Shown: piece after piece, positions 48,396 to 49,750 of the stretch
Position numbering within the stretch: position 1 is the stretch's first letter
Layout: every line of letters starts with the position of its first letter
Made by a program: the position numbers and the translations under genes
The notes under the pieces: generated by a model
The model's database searches: none
What the model saw: only the letters and a program-made list of their open reading frames with translations
What the model was told of the DNA's origin: nothing
Assembly: GCF_001601825.1 (NCBI RefSeq)
Contig: NZ_LUJK01000021.1
Coordinates: 1-49,750, forward strand
Direction of reading: 5' to 3'
Origin: Limnobacter sp. CACIAM 66H1
GTDB taxonomy: Bacteria; Pseudomonadota; Gammaproteobacteria; Burkholderiales; Burkholderiaceae_B
DNA: 49,750 nucleotides

Positions 48396-48415
48396 CTACC
48401 CATGTAACTACCCAT
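48396..48415. repeat. Tandem CTACCCAT repeat with an inverted partner
   Basis: CTACCCAT-GTAA-CTACCCAT is followed at about 48424-48435 by CATGGGCGTAG, an imperfect inverted copy. It begins 41 bp after the tRNA-Ser CCA. The layout resembles recombinase arm-binding sites. Confidence 0.5.
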
Positions 48416-48606
48416 TTATCAGCATGGGCGTAGGGTTGAAATTCCTCCTGGCGGCTATCCAATACTGTACGGAACATCAGGTATCTGGTTTGTTCAATAT
48501 TTCCCACTATTCCAGTGGCCACCTGCTTGGTTCGCCGCTCGCTGTTCTGCTTACTTTTGCTTGCGTTTGCTGATTTTCGGTTTTACTTTTTCATCAAACC
48601 TCGCGC

Positions 48607-48659
48607 GCGCGTATTGCTCCGAAAACTCTGCGATTGCCACGCGCGTATTGGTCGGAAAA
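48607..48659. repeat. 19-bp direct repeats, 34-bp period
   Basis: GCGCGTATTG-CTCCGAAAA (48607-48625) and GCGCGTATTG-GTCGGAAAA (48641-48659) differ at two positions. The first copy is preceded by CCTCGCGCGCGCG (48599-48611), which recurs exactly at 48869-48881. Confidence 0.75.
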
Positions 48660-48829
48660 TCCCGCACACCTCTCGTCCGATGGCTTGCTCTGGTGCGTAT
48701 CTATCACCCAACGAAAGTGCCTCCCTTTTTATAGGGTGGGGAAAACCCAGCGGAAAAGTCAGTACCCCTATAGAAACCTTATGTCTTTCCAACCTTGCCC
48801 TAATCTTGCCGTGTTATTGCGGCTTCTTT

Positions 48830-48851
48830 AGGGGCCCAAAAAACCCCTTTT
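48830..48851 (+). terminator. Terminator-like hairpin in the accessory region
   Basis: AGGGG (48830-48834) and CCCCT (48844-48848) form a stem followed by TTT. No gene ends just upstream, so either a transcript from an unrecognised locus ends here or it is chance. Confidence 0.35.
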
Positions 48852-49178
48852 GTAGCTGTCTCTTTGTCCCTCGCGCGCGCGCACGAGAAAATTTCGGGTT
48901 CACATTAAAAAACGATTCCGCGTCCGGTGTGAAAAAATGATGCCCCTTTTGTTTTCTCTTACCCCCCCCAGGGGGTGCGTACTATTCTTTGCGCACTTAT
49001 TCGGCGGGAAAGTTATTCGTAGATATCTCAGAAGCCACATATGGCGGTGGTTTTACCCGGCATCGGCTGCGCACCTATTTCTATTTCAATCTACTTTAGA
49101 TATCCGTTGAAAACCCTGTCACCGTCTCGCACACGATGTGTTCATGAATTGTCTTTTAGGGACTGTAAAAATTCCTTT

Positions 49179-49394
49179 TTAAGGCGGCGGAAAATTTGAT
49201 GTTCTCTGGATATTTGATTTGATGTTGTAATTGCCATGTGTTGCCGGGATGCCCCCATCTTGCGTACTTGCTGGGGCGTTTGAATTTGCTGAAAGAATCA
49301 AAAAGAGGGTTTTATTGTCTGCGTGGGAAACCGTGGGATTGACAACGTAGAGCTCGCCGCCAGTTGACGATTCCCCCGTGCCCTTGTTGGACAC
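49179..49394 (-). CDS. Short hypothetical ORF, doubtful
   Basis: This 71-aa frame starts with GTG at 49394, overlapping the TGA of the upstream minus-strand frame as TGAGTG, with AGG close upstream. The sequence is low in complexity (Ser, Thr, Asn, Gly) and resembles no family I know. The only support is its placement immediately after the frame ending at 49395, which would suit translational coupling. It may be noise. Confidence 0.25.
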   Translation of the reverse strand: MSNKGTGESSTGGELYVVNPTVSHADNKTLFLILSANSNAPASTQDGGIPATHGNYNIKSNIQRTSNFPPP

Positions 49395-49750
49395 TCACCT
49401 GGCCGTGTGCATGGGGCACCTATTTAGACAGTCCCAATTAACAGACGCACCGCGCGCCATGTGTTGGAGCGGGGCTGTTCCCGCTGCTGTGCATACCCCT
49501 TGGTCAGAACCTTGTTTATGTCGGTAGCGGCTGCATTCCAAACAGGCCCGGCGATTGTCACCACTGAATTCACCCACCGCCACGGCTTCCCCGAAGTCCC
49601 ATGCGTGTTCATCATCGATTCCAATGGTCAATGCCTTCTGGTGCACTTCATAAACCCGGCCCAATCCCTGCTCACTGGCCATCTGATTGCCGTAAATCTC
49701 GAATGTGCGTTCGTCACAATACTTATTCGCTGTTACCCCTGCTTGTTGAG
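49395..49750 (-). CDS. C-terminal part of unrecognised cysteine-rich protein (runs off window)
   Basis: The minus-strand frame is open from the window edge to a TGA at 49395, about 117 codons; an ATG at 49682 is internal. The visible part is rich in charged residues (YEVHQKALTIGIDDEHAWDF). It ends with a Cys array CLECSRYR...GVC...NWDCLNRCPMH, which could bind zinc or an Fe-S cluster. Similar C-x2-C...G-x-C...W-x(n)-C tails occur on proteins of plasmids and integrative elements, from general recollection. The function cannot be named. Its direction is toward tRNA-Ser, as expected for an element integrated there. Confidence 0.5.
   Translation of the reverse strand, partial: QQAGVTANKYCDERTFEIYGNQMASEQGLGRVYEVHQKALTIGIDDEHAWDFGEAVAVGEFSGDNRRACLECSRYRHKQGSDQGVCTAAGTAPLQHMARGASVNWDCLNRCPMHTAR

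Larger units (their letters stand above)
48392..49394. other. ORF-poor, repeat- and hairpin-rich region downstream of tRNA-Ser
   Basis: No convincing gene is seen over about 1 kb. It has lower GC, homopolymer runs, alternating CG tracts, short direct repeats (48599-48660, 48869-48881) and several hairpins: AGGGG/CCCCT then TTT at 48830-48851, ACCCCC/GGGGGT at 48961-48976, and GTGCG/CGCAC just after. Base composition and texture differ from the rest of the window. It may be the edge of an integrated element, a decayed one, or a structured non-coding RNA locus. Short frames exist on both strands but none has family likeness or a good ribosome site. Confidence 0.6.

Noticed and set aside
47888-48415. 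175-aa minus-strand frame crossing the tRNA-Ser locus
   Set aside because: Its segment VRFELTEGSHPRRFSRPVHS is simply the antisense translation of tRNA-Ser, a common annotation artefact; the rest is antisense to the DUF3422 gene.
48340-48522. 60-aa minus-strand frame ending inside tRNA-Ser
   Set aside because: Considered as an integrase C-terminus, but no Arg-His-Arg-Tyr signature is visible and the tail is antisense to the tRNA and its terminator.
48761-48780. T7-like promoter core (CTATAGGGG on the minus strand)
   Set aside because: Only the CTATAGGG end resembles a phage promoter; the upstream part of the consensus is absent.
48515-48940. 141-aa plus-strand frame in the accessory region
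   Set aside because: Composition is erratic, no ribosome site, repeats and a terminator-like hairpin lie inside it, and it resembles no family I know.

Overview
The window is about 49.75 kb of a moderate-GC betaproteobacterial chromosome. Gene content and order (phaC-phaA-phaB-phaR, bktB, a mfd/ispD/ispF group, tig-clpP-clpX-lon-hupB-tRNA-ppiD, nnr/purL, DUF3422) point to the order Burkholderiales. A Limnobacter-like organism is my best guess, from recollection of gene order and protein similarity; it is not proven by any search. Most of the window is dense core genome, and only the last ~1.4 kb looks accessory.

Layout. (1) 1-2 kb: the 3' part of rluD, then pgeF, with a small membrane-protein gene overlapping the pgeF end in antisense. 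(2) 2-9.4 kb: a polyhydroxyalkanoate block. phaC, phaA and phaB make polyhydroxybutyrate from acetyl-CoA, phaR is the PHB-responsive repressor, rimO is interposed, and a second thiolase of BktB type could admit longer precursors. (3) 9.4-14.8 kb, minus strand: mfd, a Sel1-repeat protein and serB. (4) 14.9-18 kb, plus strand: ispD-ispF (isoprenoids), tsaB-rimI (tRNA t6A and S18 acetylation) and a family-4 uracil-DNA glycosylase. (5) 18-26.2 kb: lplT on minus, then alr, radA and a two-gene RND efflux system on plus. (6) 26.2-27.2 kb: a squalene/phytoene-synthase-like protein that lacks the usual Asp motifs, and tRNA-Leu. (7) 27.4-36.1 kb: the protein-quality block tig-clpP-clpX-lon, then hupB, tRNA-Val, tRNA-Asp and ppiD. 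lon has a sigma-32-like promoter and there are several clear rho-independent terminators. (8) 36.1-39.4 kb: a 330-bp intergenic stretch with a direct repeat, then tesA and an ABC ATPase whose divergent start codons overlap, then nnr. (9) 39.5-48.2 kb: purL, a family-5 uracil-DNA glycosylase, uvrC, pgsA and a DUF3422 protein. (10) 48.3-49.75 kb: tRNA-Ser followed by about 1 kb of ORF-poor, repeat- and hairpin-rich DNA, then the C-terminal part of an unrecognised cysteine-rich protein running off the window.

The genes form several functional groups: carbon storage (pha), DNA repair (mfd, two uracil-DNA glycosylases, uvrC, radA), proteostasis (tig, clpXP, lon, ppiD) and envelope/lipid work (ispDF, lplT, pgsA, tesA, RND pump). 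No CRISPR array, rRNA operon, insertion sequence or intact prophage is visible. The best candidate for something undescribed is the region downstream of tRNA-Ser, but its function cannot be read from this window alone.
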